DNA of 64,000 nucleotides from Bradyrhizobium sp. ORS 278 (GCF_000026145.1 NC_009445.1:6626001-6690000), one strand, 5' to 3'; positions 42,465 through 53,291 are shown, counted from the stretch's first letter. Numbers and translations: made by a program. The notes: a model not told the origin generated them from the sequence alone.

Positions 42465-42510
42465 GAAAGCGGCGATTTGTTGCCCCCTCGCCTATCCATT
42501 GCCGATGGCC

Positions 42511-42534
42511 TTGCAAAATTCAGGAGTTTTGCAA
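42511..42534 (+). repeat. Inverted recombination-site-like repeat, right copy
   Basis: TTGCAAAA (42511) and TTTTGCAA (42527) form perfect arms around TTCAGGAG, making a dyad of 24 bp, 16 bp before the serine recombinase start codon. Its inner 17 bp are the inverted copy of 42358-42374. Confidence 0.6.
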
Positions 42535-42550
42535 CAGGTGGCCGGCGGCA

Positions 42551-43114
42551 ATGACCATCTTCGGTTACGCCCGCGTCAGTACGTCCGGCCAGGAGTTGGA
42601 TATTCAGATCGCGCAGCTCGAAGCGGCGGGCTGCGAGCGCATCCTTTGCGAGAAGCAGAGCGGGGTTAACGATCAACGCCGAGAACTGGCGCGGTTGCTG
42701 CGCCGTCTCCGCAAGGGCGATACCGTCATCGTCCCTGCGCTCGATCGGCTTACCCGTGGCGGCCCCTTCAAGATGCTGAGCGTGCTCGCCGACATCACCT
42801 CTCGCGGCGCCAGCTACAGATCTCTTGCTGAGCCCTGGGCAGATACCACGCATGAGCTCGGCGAAGTGCTGGCGGCGCTGGTGGGCTACATTGCCCGAAA
42901 GACGCGCGAGGATATTCTTCGCCGCACAAGTGCAGGCCGCGAACGGGCGCTCAAGAACGGAGTCCGGTTCGGTCGAAAGCCGAAGCTTACGGCCGAGCAA
43001 CGGTCATCTGCTCTTGCCCGTAGGCGTTCCGGTGAGCCGCAGAAGCTCATTGCGCGTGACTATGACGTGAGCTGTTCGACAATTTCGAGATTGAAAGATC
43101 CTGAGCGCGGATGA
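42551..43114 (+). CDS. Small serine recombinase (resolvase/DNA-invertase)
   Basis: 187 residues. GYARVSTSGQELDIQIAQLEAAGC carries the catalytic serine (S10) and the Pin/Hin/resolvase signature; PALDRLTRGG and the E helix LGEVLAALVGYIARKTREDILRRTSAG follow; the C-terminus is a helix-turn-helix (QKLIARDYDVSCSTISRLK). The start codon is 16 bp after a dyad whose inverted copy lies 150 bp upstream, so it could invert the intervening 140 bp or resolve dimers at a res site. Family alone does not decide between the two. Confidence 0.9.
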   Translation: MTIFGYARVSTSGQELDIQIAQLEAAGCERILCEKQSGVNDQRRELARLLRRLRKGDTVIVPALDRLTRGGPFKMLSVLADITSRGASYRSLAEPWADTTHELGEVLAALVGYIARKTREDILRRTSAGRERALKNGVRFGRKPKLTAEQRSSALARRRSGEPQKLIARDYDVSCSTISRLKDPERG

Positions 43115-43173
43115 TGCTTAAATAATGTGCACCGGATCAGTACCAACACTTGTGAGGCTGACGAGCTGAGCGC

Positions 43174-43410
43174 ATGTGTCGTCCTATGGACCTAAAAAAT
43201 CTCCAAACAGCCTACGATGATTTCAACAAGCGTGATGCCGAGCTCGTCGCAAGGCAGGAACTGGCCACGACAGATCGCGAGCGTTACCTGCTCGAACGGT
43301 TACGGCGCGGCTTACTCGTTCATCTGGAGGCGACCGTCCAGGAAGAGAGCGACCGTGATTTTATTGGACAGATTGAACGCCAGATTGCTGGACAACAAAG
43401 AGCGGCTTAG
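43174..43410 (+). CDS. Small helical protein, gene 1 of an overlapping pair
   Basis: 78 residues (ATG at 43186 is an alternative). Charged, heptad-like helix from DLKNLQTAYDDFNKRDAELVARQEL to the end, no membrane segment. It overlaps the next gene by 56 bp in another frame and shares its terminator. Function unknown. Confidence 0.5.
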   Translation: MCRPMDLKNLQTAYDDFNKRDAELVARQELATTDRERYLLERLRRGLLVHLEATVQEESDRDFIGQIERQIAGQQRAA

Positions 43411-43582
43411 GCGTCTCGAAAGTACCATCGATGACGTGGTAAAAGCCGCAGCTGAGGTGGGTACCGATGCCGGATCGGCACATTATCTCAGGTTGGCTGA
43501 CGAGTTGAAAGGCGACGCCGAACGAACGCGCAAGCTGATCGAACGGTTTGAGCAGCTCCGTAGGAAAATCTTGGCACGGTAA
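43355..43582 (+). CDS. Small helical protein, gene 2 of an overlapping pair
   Basis: 75 residues from GTG 43355, with AGGAAG 9 nt before it. Reads LLDRLNARLLDNKERLRRLE, then DELKGDAERTRKLIERFEQLRRKILAR, a long charged coiled coil. The frame is open upstream to 43217 but that part reads as non-protein. Followed by a strong terminator. Function unknown; could pair with the first gene as a helical complex. Confidence 0.5.
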   Translation: MILLDRLNARLLDNKERLRRLESTIDDVVKAAAEVGTDAGSAHYLRLADELKGDAERTRKLIERFEQLRRKILAR

Positions 43583-44028
43583 GCTGTTGCACCCAAAGCG
43601 AAAGGGGCCGCACGAACGGCCCCTTTTTGCTAACGCCATGAAAGTCAGTGGCAGAACCTGTATAGGTCGTCCAACCACAAACTTCAACTACAAGCTCCCC
43701 GACGGCTAAACCGAGCCCTTCGCTTCAACTCCTCGCACAGTGGAGCGCAACCGTCTTGAAAGGATAGGCTACTTACGATAGGTTCCGAGTCGCTAAGGGC
43801 TCTACAGAAGCGCTTTAAAATTGATATCGGCCACCCGGTGGTAATCACCTCATCCCAGGCCAGCAAAAGCTTCTTAAAACCGAACCAGCCCGTCTGAGCA
43901 GCAACTTCCCAAGCCATAGCCGCTGAACATTCAGCTACGTGTTTCCGAGCGGATGCGCCCTGCACGCAGTGGCGCATGCCATGCCCTGACATGGGGCCGT
44001 GGTCGGCAATACGTGCGATTGCGCTTTG
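43583..44028. other. Intergenic region with terminator and one doubtful frame
   Basis: A minus-strand frame at 43684-43992 (102 residues, WEVAAQTGWFGFKKLLLAWDE) has fair composition but no ribosome-binding site and no family; it is left as a possible remnant. Confidence 0.4.
43604..43628 (+). terminator. Rho-independent terminator
   Basis: GGGGCCG (43604-43610) and CGGCCCC (43617-43623), loop CACGAA, followed by TTTTT. Confidence 0.85.
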
Positions 44029-44257
44029 ATGGGAGTGATCAGCTTGGCTGGTCGCGAGCAGGACGAGCTTTGCCGCGTCGATTTTCGGCCTTCGTCGCTC
44101 CAGGGAAGCGGCGACGGAGCCGCGCCCGGCGTTCAGGATACGACCAGCGAGAGCGATTCCAAGGACGCATTGCTGCGATTCGTTCGTGCCCTTGCTCGCG
44201 CGGCGGCAATCGCCGATTATGAGCGGCAGAACCGCCTAACGGACGCGAGTAGCGACA

Positions 44258-44286
<29 letters not shown>
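44029..44286 (+). CDS. Small protein coupled to the integrating recombinase
   Basis: 85 residues from ATG 44029 (an upstream start at 43999 is possible). Acidic N-terminal half (DGAAPGVQDTTSESDSKDALLRFVR) and a short C-terminal helix (ALARAAAIADYERQNR). It overlaps the recombinase start by 29 bp, so they are translationally coupled. Its position suggests a regulator or directionality factor, but it is not basic as most excisionases are, so this is a guess. Confidence 0.55.
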
Positions 44287-45901
<1,615 letters not shown>

Positions 45902-46397
45902 TTAACTGGTGCACGGCCTTCAGAGAATTATCGGGCGCTCCTGGCTAGCGCTCCTGAGCGCTGCCGATCCATCCCAAAGGCTTCCTGAGAAGGCTTGAGC
46001 CCGTTGGCCGCGTCGGCCATCGGGTGCGGGCGGTATGTACCAATGCGAAGCCGGTTTGGAAAGGGCTTTCGGGAAGTTTTTTTGCCTTATTGTGACAGTC
46101 GCCGCGAGACTTTTTACCGGTGAAATGTTCTCGTTCAGTCAATAGTTTATAGCGAAACCGAGATGATTGCTGGTTGTGCCTGGGGAGCAAACTTTCGCTC
46201 GCGCACGGCGTTTCCGGACGATCGTGGACGACGGCACGCGGATGACCAGCGCGGACTGCGGCAGGAGTTCCGCAACGCGGATCGCCCCCTGTCGCCAGAC
46301 CTAGCCCGCTTGCGCTTGCCAAGGGTTCCGCAACGCGGCAGCTTCGACAGAGAACGACGGCCCGGCCACGGCCGCCAGCACACAGGAGGAGACGGCG
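45902..46397. other. Intergenic region upstream of tRNA-fMet and the aldehyde dehydrogenase
   Basis: GATAAT at 45932-45927 on the minus strand, about 26 bp from the tRNA 5' end, is a possible -10 box. No gene is supported. Confidence 0.4.
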
Positions 46398-47831
46398 ATG
46401 GATCAATCCCTGAAGAGCCCCCCGGTGTCGGCGCTCGATGACGCCTTCCACGCCATGGTGGAGGCGTCGCGGAGCGCGCCTCCGCCGCCGCTGGCGGACC
46501 GGCTGGATCGCCTCAAGCGTTTGCGCGCGATGATCTCCGACAATGAGAAACAGCTGGAGCAGGCGATCTCGGCCGATTTCGGTCATCGCTGCGCGGTCGA
46601 GACCACGATCGCCGAGACGCTGTTCCTGCAGACCGAGACCAAGCACACGATGACGATGCTGCCGCGCTGGATGGCGCCGCGGCGGATCGCGACCTCGCTG
46701 CAGTTCTTTCCCGCCCGCAATCGGCTGATCCCGCAACCGCTCGGGGTCGTCGGCATCATCGCGCCCTGGAATTATCCGCTGCAGCTGACGCTCGCGCCCG
46801 CCATCGGCGCCATCGCGGCCGGCAATCGCGTGCTGATCAAGCCGAGCGAGCTGACGCCGGGCTTCTCGGCGCTGCTCAAGGAGCTGGTCGCCGCGCATTT
46901 CGATCCGAACGATCTCACGGTGACCGGCATCGAGGATGGAATCGCGCAGGCCTTCGCCGCGCTGCCATTCGATCATCTCGTGTTCACCGGCTCAACCCGC
47001 GTCGGTCGCATCGTCGCCGAGGCAGCGGGACGCAATCTCACTCCGGTCACGCTCGAGCTGGGCGGCAAGTCGCCGACCATCGTCGATGTCTCTGCCAATA
47101 TCGATGAGGCCGCGGAGCGCATCGCCTATGCCAAGCTGATGAACGCCGGCCAGACCTGCATCGCGCCGGACTATGTCTTCGTGACGGAAGCGCAGCGTGA
47201 CGCGTTCGCCGGCAAGGTGCACGGCCACATGGTCCGCATGTTCGGCACCCATCCGGCGAATGGCGACTATACCTCGATCATTTCCGAGCGGCACTATCAG
47301 CGCCTCGAAGGCCTGCTGCGCGATGCGATCGCCCGCGGCGCCAAGCCGCTGACCGTCACCAGCCCGGAAGATCCCGCCTGGAAGAAGCTGCGCAAATTCC
47401 CGCCGACGGTCGTCGTCGGCGCGACGTCCGACATGGCGATCATGCAGGAGGAGATCTTCGGTCCGCTGCTGCCGATCCTGTCCTATCGCGACGCCGACGA
47501 GGCGATTCGCTTCATCAACGCGCATGACCGGCCGCTGGCGCTGTACTGGTTCGGCACCGACGAGGCGGCGCGCGACAAGGTGCTGGCACGCACCGTCTCC
47601 GGCGGCGTCACGATCAACGACTGCCTGCTGCACTTCGCCCAGATGAACCAGCCGATGGGCGGCGTCGGCGCCTCCGGCATCGGCCACTATCACGGCGAAT
47701 GGGGCTTCAACAGCTTCAGCAAGCTGAAGCCGGTGTTCTACCGCTCGCCGTTCAACCGCATGAAGGATCTCTATCCGCCCTATGGCGCCAGCGTCGCGAG
47801 AATCGAGAAGCTGCTGCGGTTTCTGAGCTAG
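46398..47831 (+). CDS. Coniferyl aldehyde dehydrogenase-like NAD(P)-dependent aldehyde dehydrogenase
   Basis: 477 residues, usual length for this branch. The NAD-binding/active-site signatures are LELGGKSP (catalytic general-base Glu) and NAGQTCIAPDYV (nucleophilic Cys). The C-terminus SKLKPVFYRSPFNRMKDLYPPYG is typical of the coniferyl aldehyde dehydrogenase group, which oxidises aromatic aldehydes to acids. AGGAG lies 8 nt before ATG. It is followed by a GMC oxidoreductase that could form the aldehyde from an alcohol, so the pair may act in sequence. Confidence 0.85.
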   Translation: MDQSLKSPPVSALDDAFHAMVEASRSAPPPPLADRLDRLKRLRAMISDNEKQLEQAISADFGHRCAVETTIAETLFLQTETKHTMTMLPRWMAPRRIATSLQFFPARNRLIPQPLGVVGIIAPWNYPLQLTLAPAIGAIAAGNRVLIKPSELTPGFSALLKELVAAHFDPNDLTVTGIEDGIAQAFAALPFDHLVFTGSTRVGRIVAEAAGRNLTPVTLELGGKSPTIVDVSANIDEAAERIAYAKLMNAGQTCIAPDYVFVTEAQRDAFAGKVHGHMVRMFGTHPANGDYTSIISERHYQRLEGLLRDAIARGAKPLTVTSPEDPAWKKLRKFPPTVVVGATSDMAIMQEEIFGPLLPILSYRDADEAIRFINAHDRPLALYWFGTDEAARDKVLARTVSGGVTINDCLLHFAQMNQPMGGVGASGIGHYHGEWGFNSFSKLKPVFYRSPFNRMKDLYPPYGASVARIEKLLRFLS

Positions 47832-47846
47832 CGACGGAGACATCCG

Positions 47847-47952
47847 TCATTCCGGGGGGCGCGCGTAGCGCGAAACTGGAATCCGGAGATGATTGCGACG
47901 CAAGCCAAGCTCGAGATTCCAGGTTCGCCGCTGCGCGGCGCCCCGGAATGAC
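47847..47952. repeat. Long palindromic intergenic repeat
   Basis: GTCATTCCGGGG at 47847-47858 is matched by CCCCGGAATGAC at 47941-47952, with CTGGAATC and GATTCCAG inside. One of several such elements in the chromosomal part. Confidence 0.7.
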
Positions 47953-47990
47953 TTCAACAAACAAAAAGACACATCAGGGAGAACACGCGC

Positions 47991-49595
47991 GTGGCGGACG
48001 AGGTCGATTTCATCGTCGTGGGTGGCGGCAGTGGCGGAGCGACCGTCGCGGGACGGCTGTCGGAGGATCCGGGCACATCGGTGATGCTGCTCGATGCCGG
48101 CGGGCGCAACGACAATTGGATCGTCACCACCCCCTATATGCTGTTCCTGATGGTCGCCGGCCCCGTCAACAACTGGTCGTTCACGACGGTGCCGCAGCCG
48201 GGACTCAACGGCCGCATCGGCTATCAGCCGCGCGGCCGCGGCCTCGGCGGCTCCTCCGCGATCAACGCCATGGTCTACATCCGCGGCCACCGCGCCGACT
48301 ACGATCAGTGGGCCGCGCTCGGCAACGCCGGCTGGTCGTATGAGGACGTGCTGCCCTATTTCAAGCGCGCAGAGAACAATGCCGAGTTCAACGGCGTATA
48401 TCACGGCCAGTCGGGCCCGCTGCCGGTCAATCGCCTGCGCACCGACAATCCCGTCCACGAGATCTTCCTGCAGGCGGCGCGCGAGGCGCAGTTTCCGATC
48501 CGCGAGGACTTCAATGCCGAGACCCAGGAAGGTCTCGGCCTGTATCAGGTCACCCAGCAGAATGGCGAGCGCTGGAGCGCAGCGCGCGCCTACATCCAGC
48601 CGCATCTGGGTCAGCGCCGCAATCTGCGCGTCGAGACCAGGGCCCAGGCCTCGCTGATCCTGTTCGATGGCAAGCGCGCCGTCGGCGTGAAGTATCGCCA
48701 GGGCAAGGAGATCAAGGAGATCCGCTGCCGCCGCGAGGTGATCCTGGCGTCCGGCGCCTTCCAGACGCCGCAGCTCTTGATGCTCTCCGGCGTGGGCGAT
48801 GCGGGCGCCTTGGCAAGGCACGGCATCGCCAGCGTCCATCACCTGCCGGGCGTCGGCCAGAACCTGCAGGACCATCCCGACTTCATCTTCGCCTATACGT
48901 CCGACAATCCCAACTTCAACTCGCTTTCGCCAAAGGGCATCCGCAGGCTGCTGGCCGGGATCGGGCAGTATCGGCGCGAGCGCCGCGGCGTGCTGACATC
49001 GAACTTCGCCGAGTGCGGCGGCTTCCTGAAGAGCGCTCCGAATCTCGACATTCCCGACATCCAGCTGCATTTCGGCATGGCCGTCACCGATGATCATGGC
49101 CGCAAGCGCCACGGCAACGGCTTCTCGTGTCATTTCTGCCTGCTGCGGCCGAAGAGCCGCGGCAGGGTGGCGCTCGGAAGCGCCGATCCGCTGGCGCCGC
49201 CGCTGATCGATCCGAACTTCCTCGGCGAGCAGGACGACGTCGAAACCATGGTCGCAGGCTACAAGACAACGCGGCGGCTGATGGAGACGCCGGCGATGCG
49301 CAGCCTCGCCACGCGCGACCTGTTCACCGCCGACGTCAGGACCGACGACGATATCCGCAGCGTCCTGCGGGCCCGCGTGGACACCGTCTATCACCCGGTC
49401 GGCACCTGCAAGATGGGCAGTGCCGATCCGCTCGCGGTGGTCGATCCGAGCCTCAAGGTGCACGGACTCTCCGGCCTGCGCATCGTCGATGCCTCGGTCA
49501 TGCCGACTTTGATCGGCGGCAACACCAACGCCCCGACGATCATGATCGGCGAGAAGGCGGCCGATATGATCAAGGCGGAGCTGCGCGAGTCCTGA
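47991..49595 (+). CDS. GMC-family FAD-dependent oxidoreductase
   Basis: 534 residues from GTG 47991 with GGGAG before it. DFIVVGGGSGGATVAGRLSEDP is the FAD-binding dinucleotide motif, GLGGSSAINAMVYIRG the GMC signature, and VYHPVGTCKMG with the active-site His near 465 the C-terminal block, followed by GGNTNAPTIMIGEKAADMI. Family members oxidise alcohols such as choline, glucose or polyethylene glycol. The substrate is not defined; cofunction with the upstream aldehyde dehydrogenase is likely. Confidence 0.88.
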   Translation: MADEVDFIVVGGGSGGATVAGRLSEDPGTSVMLLDAGGRNDNWIVTTPYMLFLMVAGPVNNWSFTTVPQPGLNGRIGYQPRGRGLGGSSAINAMVYIRGHRADYDQWAALGNAGWSYEDVLPYFKRAENNAEFNGVYHGQSGPLPVNRLRTDNPVHEIFLQAAREAQFPIREDFNAETQEGLGLYQVTQQNGERWSAARAYIQPHLGQRRNLRVETRAQASLILFDGKRAVGVKYRQGKEIKEIRCRREVILASGAFQTPQLLMLSGVGDAGALARHGIASVHHLPGVGQNLQDHPDFIFAYTSDNPNFNSLSPKGIRRLLAGIGQYRRERRGVLTSNFAECGGFLKSAPNLDIPDIQLHFGMAVTDDHGRKRHGNGFSCHFCLLRPKSRGRVALGSADPLAPPLIDPNFLGEQDDVETMVAGYKTTRRLMETPAMRSLATRDLFTADVRTDDDIRSVLRARVDTVYHPVGTCKMGSADPLAVVDPSLKVHGLSGLRIVDASVMPTLIGGNTNAPTIMIGEKAADMIKAELRES

Positions 49596-49641
49596 ATCGT
49601 GCCATCACAGACCGCAGCCGCGGCTATCGGCGCTGAGAGCC

Positions 49642-49884
49642 TCAGCGCCCCATCGGCTTGTAGCCGCCGGAGCCCATCGGCTGGTAGGAGGCGGCGCCGC
49701 CCCGCGTAACGGTCGTCGTGTATGTCGTCGTGTTGCCGTTGCGCGACATCTGCGTCGTCGCAACCGTGCCGTTCGAGGCCGTGGTCGTCACCGTGTCGGC
49801 GCTCCGGTTGACGGTGGTCGTGTAGGTTTCGGCCGAAGCCGCGGTGGCTGCAAACAACACAGCTGCGCAAACCAGGTACTTCAT
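49642..49884 (-). CDS. Small secreted Thr-rich protein
   Basis: 80 residues starting MKYLVCAAVLFAATAASAET; signal peptide cleaved after ASA. The mature part consists of Thr/Val-rich beta repeats (ETYTTTVNRSADTVTTTASNG, NGNTTTYTTTVTRGG) and ends GGYKPMGR. ATG at 49893 (MSEMKYL) is an alternative. Function unknown; similar short exported proteins are common in Bradyrhizobium-type genomes. Confidence 0.65.
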   Translation of the reverse strand: MKYLVCAAVLFAATAASAETYTTTVNRSADTVTTTASNGTVATTQMSRNGNTTTYTTTVTRGGAASYQPMGSGGYKPMGR

Positions 49885-50073
49885 TTCAGACATCCCCTGT
49901 TCCGACTTGCTCGATCGAGCCAGGGACAGCCTGGCCATCAGGCCTGCCCCTCTTCTGTCACCAACTCCAGGGAACGCTGTCGCATCCTGCCGACAGGTCT
50001 CCCTCGAGATCCCGCCAGCAATACCGCACGCCTTTTGAGGAAGCTTTGCCGGATTGATTCAAATCCGAATGGA

Positions 50074-50835
50074 TCAAGTCAGCAGGAAGCCGCCGTCCAC
50101 GGTGATGACGCTGCCGGTCATGTAGCGCGAGGCGTTCGACGCCAGCAGCAAGATGGCGCCGTCGAGATCGCTCTCATGGCCGACGCGGCGCTGCGGGATG
50201 CGCTTGATCAGCTTCTCGCCGGCCGGCGTCTCCCAGACATCGTGGTTGATGTCGGTGTCGATATAGCCCGGCGCCAGCGCGTTGACGCGGATGTTGTTGC
50301 TGGCAAGCTCCAGCGCGAGCGCCTTGGTCGCCTGCACCACGCCGGCCTTGGAGATCGCATAGGGCGCGATGAACTTCACCACGCTCAAGCCGAGCACGGA
50401 GGCGATGTTGATGATGTTGCCCGGCGCTTTCCGCGCGATCATGCGGCGCGCGACTTCGGTCGCGGCGAAATAGGCGCCCTTCAGATTGGCGCCGATCACG
50501 GCGTCCCAGTCGGCCTCGCTCTGTTCGAGCGCGAGCTTCTCGACTGCGATGCCGGCATTGTTGACGAGCACCGTGACCGGGCCGAGCGCGGCCTCCGCGG
50601 CATCGAGGCCTCTTGCGATCGAGGCGGTATTCGTCACGTCCATCTCGACCGCGACCGCGCGACCACCCTTGGCCTTGATCTCGTCCTCCAGTGCCTTGAG
50701 CTTGCCGATCTGCCGCGCCGCGAGCACGACCGCTGCGCCATGCGCCGCCAGCACCCGCGCGAACTGCCGGCCGAGTCCCTGGCTTGCGCCGGTGATCAGG
50801 ATCACCTCACGGCTGACATCGAACAGGTCGGACAT
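50074..50835 (-). CDS. Short-chain dehydrogenase/reductase (SDR)
   Basis: 253 residues. TGASQGLGRQFA is the NAD(P)-binding motif, NNAGIAV follows, and the catalytic S-Y-K set is visible as IASVLGLS, Y in APYAISKAG and the K four residues on. The C-terminus GSVITVDGGFLLT is standard. The substrate is not predictable. Divergent from the CvpA gene with 111 bp between. Confidence 0.88.
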   Translation of the reverse strand: MSDLFDVSREVILITGASQGLGRQFARVLAAHGAAVVLAARQIGKLKALEDEIKAKGGRAVAVEMDVTNTASIARGLDAAEAALGPVTVLVNNAGIAVEKLALEQSEADWDAVIGANLKGAYFAATEVARRMIARKAPGNIINIASVLGLSVVKFIAPYAISKAGVVQATKALALELASNNIRVNALAPGYIDTDINHDVWETPAGEKLIKRIPQRRVGHESDLDGAILLLASNASRYMTGSVITVDGGFLLT

Positions 50836-50946
50836 GATATTACCCTCGTGTTTCCTCTCTTGTTGCGGCGCATTGATACAGACGATTTGAAGCAGCGCAA
50901 ACCGGATTTGTTTACTCGGGCTGTCTACAACCACAGCATAACAGCC

Positions 50947-51462
50947 ATGAATAGTTTCGACCTCGCCGCTTGTGCCGCCCTCATGATTGCCGTCTACAGC
51001 GGCTTCTCGACCGGGCTGCTGCGCAGCGCCATCACGATCCTCGCATATCTCCTGGCCATGCCGCTGGCGATGGGCGCGGTCGCGGCGATGAGCCCGCAGT
51101 TGCAGGACGTGCATGGCGCGCCGCTGGCGCAGAACTGGCTGCAGTTCTTCGCCGCCTTTCTGGTCATCGGCGTCGCGCTTGGCAAGGTCGGCCGCATGAT
51201 GCTGGACGAGGCGATCGGCCCCGACGCCGGCTTCGGCGACCGGCTCGCCGGCGCCCTGCTCGGCGCGGTGCGCGTCGGCATGGTTGCGATCACGCTCGTT
51301 TTGGTGTTCGACCGGATCGTCCCGCCGGACCGCCAGCCGCGCTTCCTGGACGGCTCGCGGCTGCGGCCGATCCTCTCGCTCGCGGGCGCGAAAGGCTTCC
51401 GCTCGCTGCCGCCGGAGGTGGCGAGCCTGATCGATCGCCTGAAGCAGGAACGGCGGATCTGA
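50947..51462 (+). CDS. CvpA-family membrane protein
   Basis: 171 residues with four transmembrane helices (residues 3-20, 26-47, 65-82, 100-122) in the CvpA arrangement (PF02674), for example AVYSGFSTGLLRSAITILAYLLAMPLA and FVLGKVGRMMLDEAIG-like loops. CvpA proteins are needed for colicin V production and, more generally, envelope homeostasis. Single gene between two SDR genes. The start at ATG 50947 gives the usual short N-terminus. Confidence 0.75.
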   Translation: MNSFDLAACAALMIAVYSGFSTGLLRSAITILAYLLAMPLAMGAVAAMSPQLQDVHGAPLAQNWLQFFAAFLVIGVALGKVGRMMLDEAIGPDAGFGDRLAGALLGAVRVGMVAITLVLVFDRIVPPDRQPRFLDGSRLRPILSLAGAKGFRSLPPEVASLIDRLKQERRI

Positions 51463-51627
51463 CGGTCGATCCGGAAAAACGCGAGCCGGTTTTCCGAAAA
51501 GATGCTGCGCGACGTGCGCTCAGAGCCATGCAATTCGGCACAGGCCGGCTGCTCTTATCAGCCGCGGTCCGGTTGGTTAGAATGCACCCATCGTTTTTCC
51601 ACCCCACACATATCGGAGTGATCAATC

Positions 51628-52410
51628 GTGGATCTCGGGATCAAGGGCCGCCGCGCCATCGTCTGCGCCTCCAGCAAGGGTTTGGGCCGCGCCTGCGCCA
51701 TCGCGCTGGCCAATGAGGGCGTCGACGTCACGATCACCGCGCGTGGCGCCGAGGCGCTGGCCAAGACCGCGGCGGAGATCCGCGCCGCCAATCCCGGCAT
51801 CACCGTGACCGAGGTGCCCGGCGACATCACCACGCCGGAAGGCCGCGCCGCCGTGCTCAAAGCCTGCCCGGATCCGGACATCCTGATCAACAATGCCGGC
51901 GGCCCGCCGCCCGGCGACTTCCGCAACTGGACCCGCGACGACTGGATCAAGGCGCTCGATGCCAACATGCTGACGCCGATCGAGCTGATCAAGGCGACCG
52001 TCGACGGCATGATGGCGCGCAAGTTCGGCCGCATCGTCAACATCACCTCGGCCGCGGTGAAGGCGCCGATCGACATTCTGGGCCTGTCCAACGGCGCCCG
52101 CGCCGGACTCACCGGCTTCGTCGCCGGCCTGTCGCGCAAGACGGTGATCAACAATGTGACGATCAATGCGCTGCTGCCGGGCCCGTTCGAGACCGACCGG
52201 CTGCGCTCGACAGCCAAGGGCGAAGCCGAGAAGCGCGGCGTCACGCCGGAGCAGATCCTGGCCGACCGCGCCAAGACCAACCCCGCCGGCCGCTTCGGCG
52301 ATCCCGAAGAATTTGGCCTCGCCTGTGCCTTCCTGTGCGCCGCCAAGGCCGGCTACATCACCGGGCAGAACATCCTGCTGGACGGTGGTGCATTCCCGGG
52401 CACGCTGTAG
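51628..52410 (+). CDS. SDR-family protein lacking the catalytic Tyr-Lys pair
   Basis: 260 residues from GTG 51628 with GGAG 9 nt before. The cofactor motif ASSKGLGRACA and NNAGGPPPGD are intact, but where Y-x-x-x-K is expected the sequence is LSNGARAGLTG after ITSAAVKAP, so S and R occupy those places. Related 3-oxoacyl-ACP-reductase-like proteins of Rhizobiales share this change, so it may be a natural subfamily with altered chemistry. The C-terminus GQNILLDGGAFPGTL is normal. Confidence 0.82.
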   Translation: MDLGIKGRRAIVCASSKGLGRACAIALANEGVDVTITARGAEALAKTAAEIRAANPGITVTEVPGDITTPEGRAAVLKACPDPDILINNAGGPPPGDFRNWTRDDWIKALDANMLTPIELIKATVDGMMARKFGRIVNITSAAVKAPIDILGLSNGARAGLTGFVAGLSRKTVINNVTINALLPGPFETDRLRSTAKGEAEKRGVTPEQILADRAKTNPAGRFGDPEEFGLACAFLCAAKAGYITGQNILLDGGAFPGTL

Positions 52411-52718
52411 GTCGTATTGCAAGAGTGGAGTAAAGAGCTCTCGCCGCTTGTTCGGTCTGCGCCTCTCCCCGCCTGCGGGGAGAGGTCGGATCGCATCGCC
52501 AGATACGATCCGGGGGGTACAGGTCCGTCCGCGAACACTCCCGGCGCGTGTGCCCTTCTCACACCGCCCGTGCGGCTGCCCCTCACCCCAACCCTCTCCC
52601 GTGAAGAACGGGGAGAGGGAGCGCACTTCCGTTGCGGGAAAAGCTTGCCTCCGGCGAGCGAGCTGACGTGTCGTGACCGGTCGTACGGCGTCGCGCCACC
52701 CGCGGTCCTTCCTTCATC
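52411..52718. other. Intergenic palindromic repeat region
   Basis: CCTCTCCCCGC at 52462-52472 and GCGGGGAGAGG at 52475-52485 form a perfect 11-bp stem; further down CCCTCTCCC and GGGAGAGGG at about 52582-52619 pair. It is a repeat element of the chromosome, without a gene. Confidence 0.55.
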
Positions 52719-53174
52719 CTACTGCTTCGTGATCTCATCCTCGTCGCGCTCGCTCGGGCTCGACGAATCCGCCGTCGTGCGTGCGTCCGTCCAGTCGATG
52801 CCGAACGCGTCAAGGCCCTCCGCCAGGAGGTCGCCCAGCATCGGCTCACCCAGCAGATAGCGCGCGGTGTGGCGGTCGCGCTGGCCGGCGGCTTCGCGGC
52901 GCAGATCGTCCCATTCGTCGATGTCGCCGTCGCCGCGGCCGAGCCGCATCAGGGCGACGAGATCAACCTGCTCGTCCTCGCTCATGGCATTGATGAAACC
53001 GGTGATCTCGCGCACCACCGGATCGTCGCCAGTATCCTCCAGCACGTCGATCATGTCGTCGTCGGCGGCATTGGAGCCGGAGTCGGGGTCGCTCACCTGC
53101 TCCTTGACGTCGAACTCGCGCGCCTTCTCGATCAGGAATGCCACTTTCTCGGGCGATATCGTCAACTCTGGCAT
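52719..53174 (-). CDS. DUF3775 protein
   Basis: 151 residues, acidic, starting MPELTISPEKVAFLIEKAREFDVKE, which is the DUF3775 pattern (PF12616). A central LVALMRLGRGDGDIDEWDDLRREA and a C-terminal YLLGEPMLGDLLAEGLDAFG follow. Function is not known; proteins of this kind are widespread in Rhizobiales. The 113-bp gap to the divergent hydrolase holds the promoters. Confidence 0.85.
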   Translation of the reverse strand: MPELTISPEKVAFLIEKAREFDVKEQVSDPDSGSNAADDDMIDVLEDTGDDPVVREITGFINAMSEDEQVDLVALMRLGRGDGDIDEWDDLRREAAGQRDRHTARYLLGEPMLGDLLAEGLDAFGIDWTDARTTADSSSPSERDEDEITKQ

Positions 53175-53291
53175 GACATGTCTCCTCGTGGACTGGCCAC
53201 GACAACGCGTGTTCCCGCGACTCGATCCATTGCGCTGCGGCGCGCGACGCGGCATCGTCACTTGCAGCGAAGAAACAAGCGGGGAGCGCGC

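Noticed and set aside
43684..43992. Minus-strand gene of 102 codons
   Set aside because: Composition is fair but it lacks a ribosome-binding site, family match and partners; kept only as a note.
47847..49463. Minus-strand frame opposite the GMC oxidoreductase
   Set aside because: Antisense shadow rich in His/Arg/Asp, no domain, overlaps a palindromic repeat.
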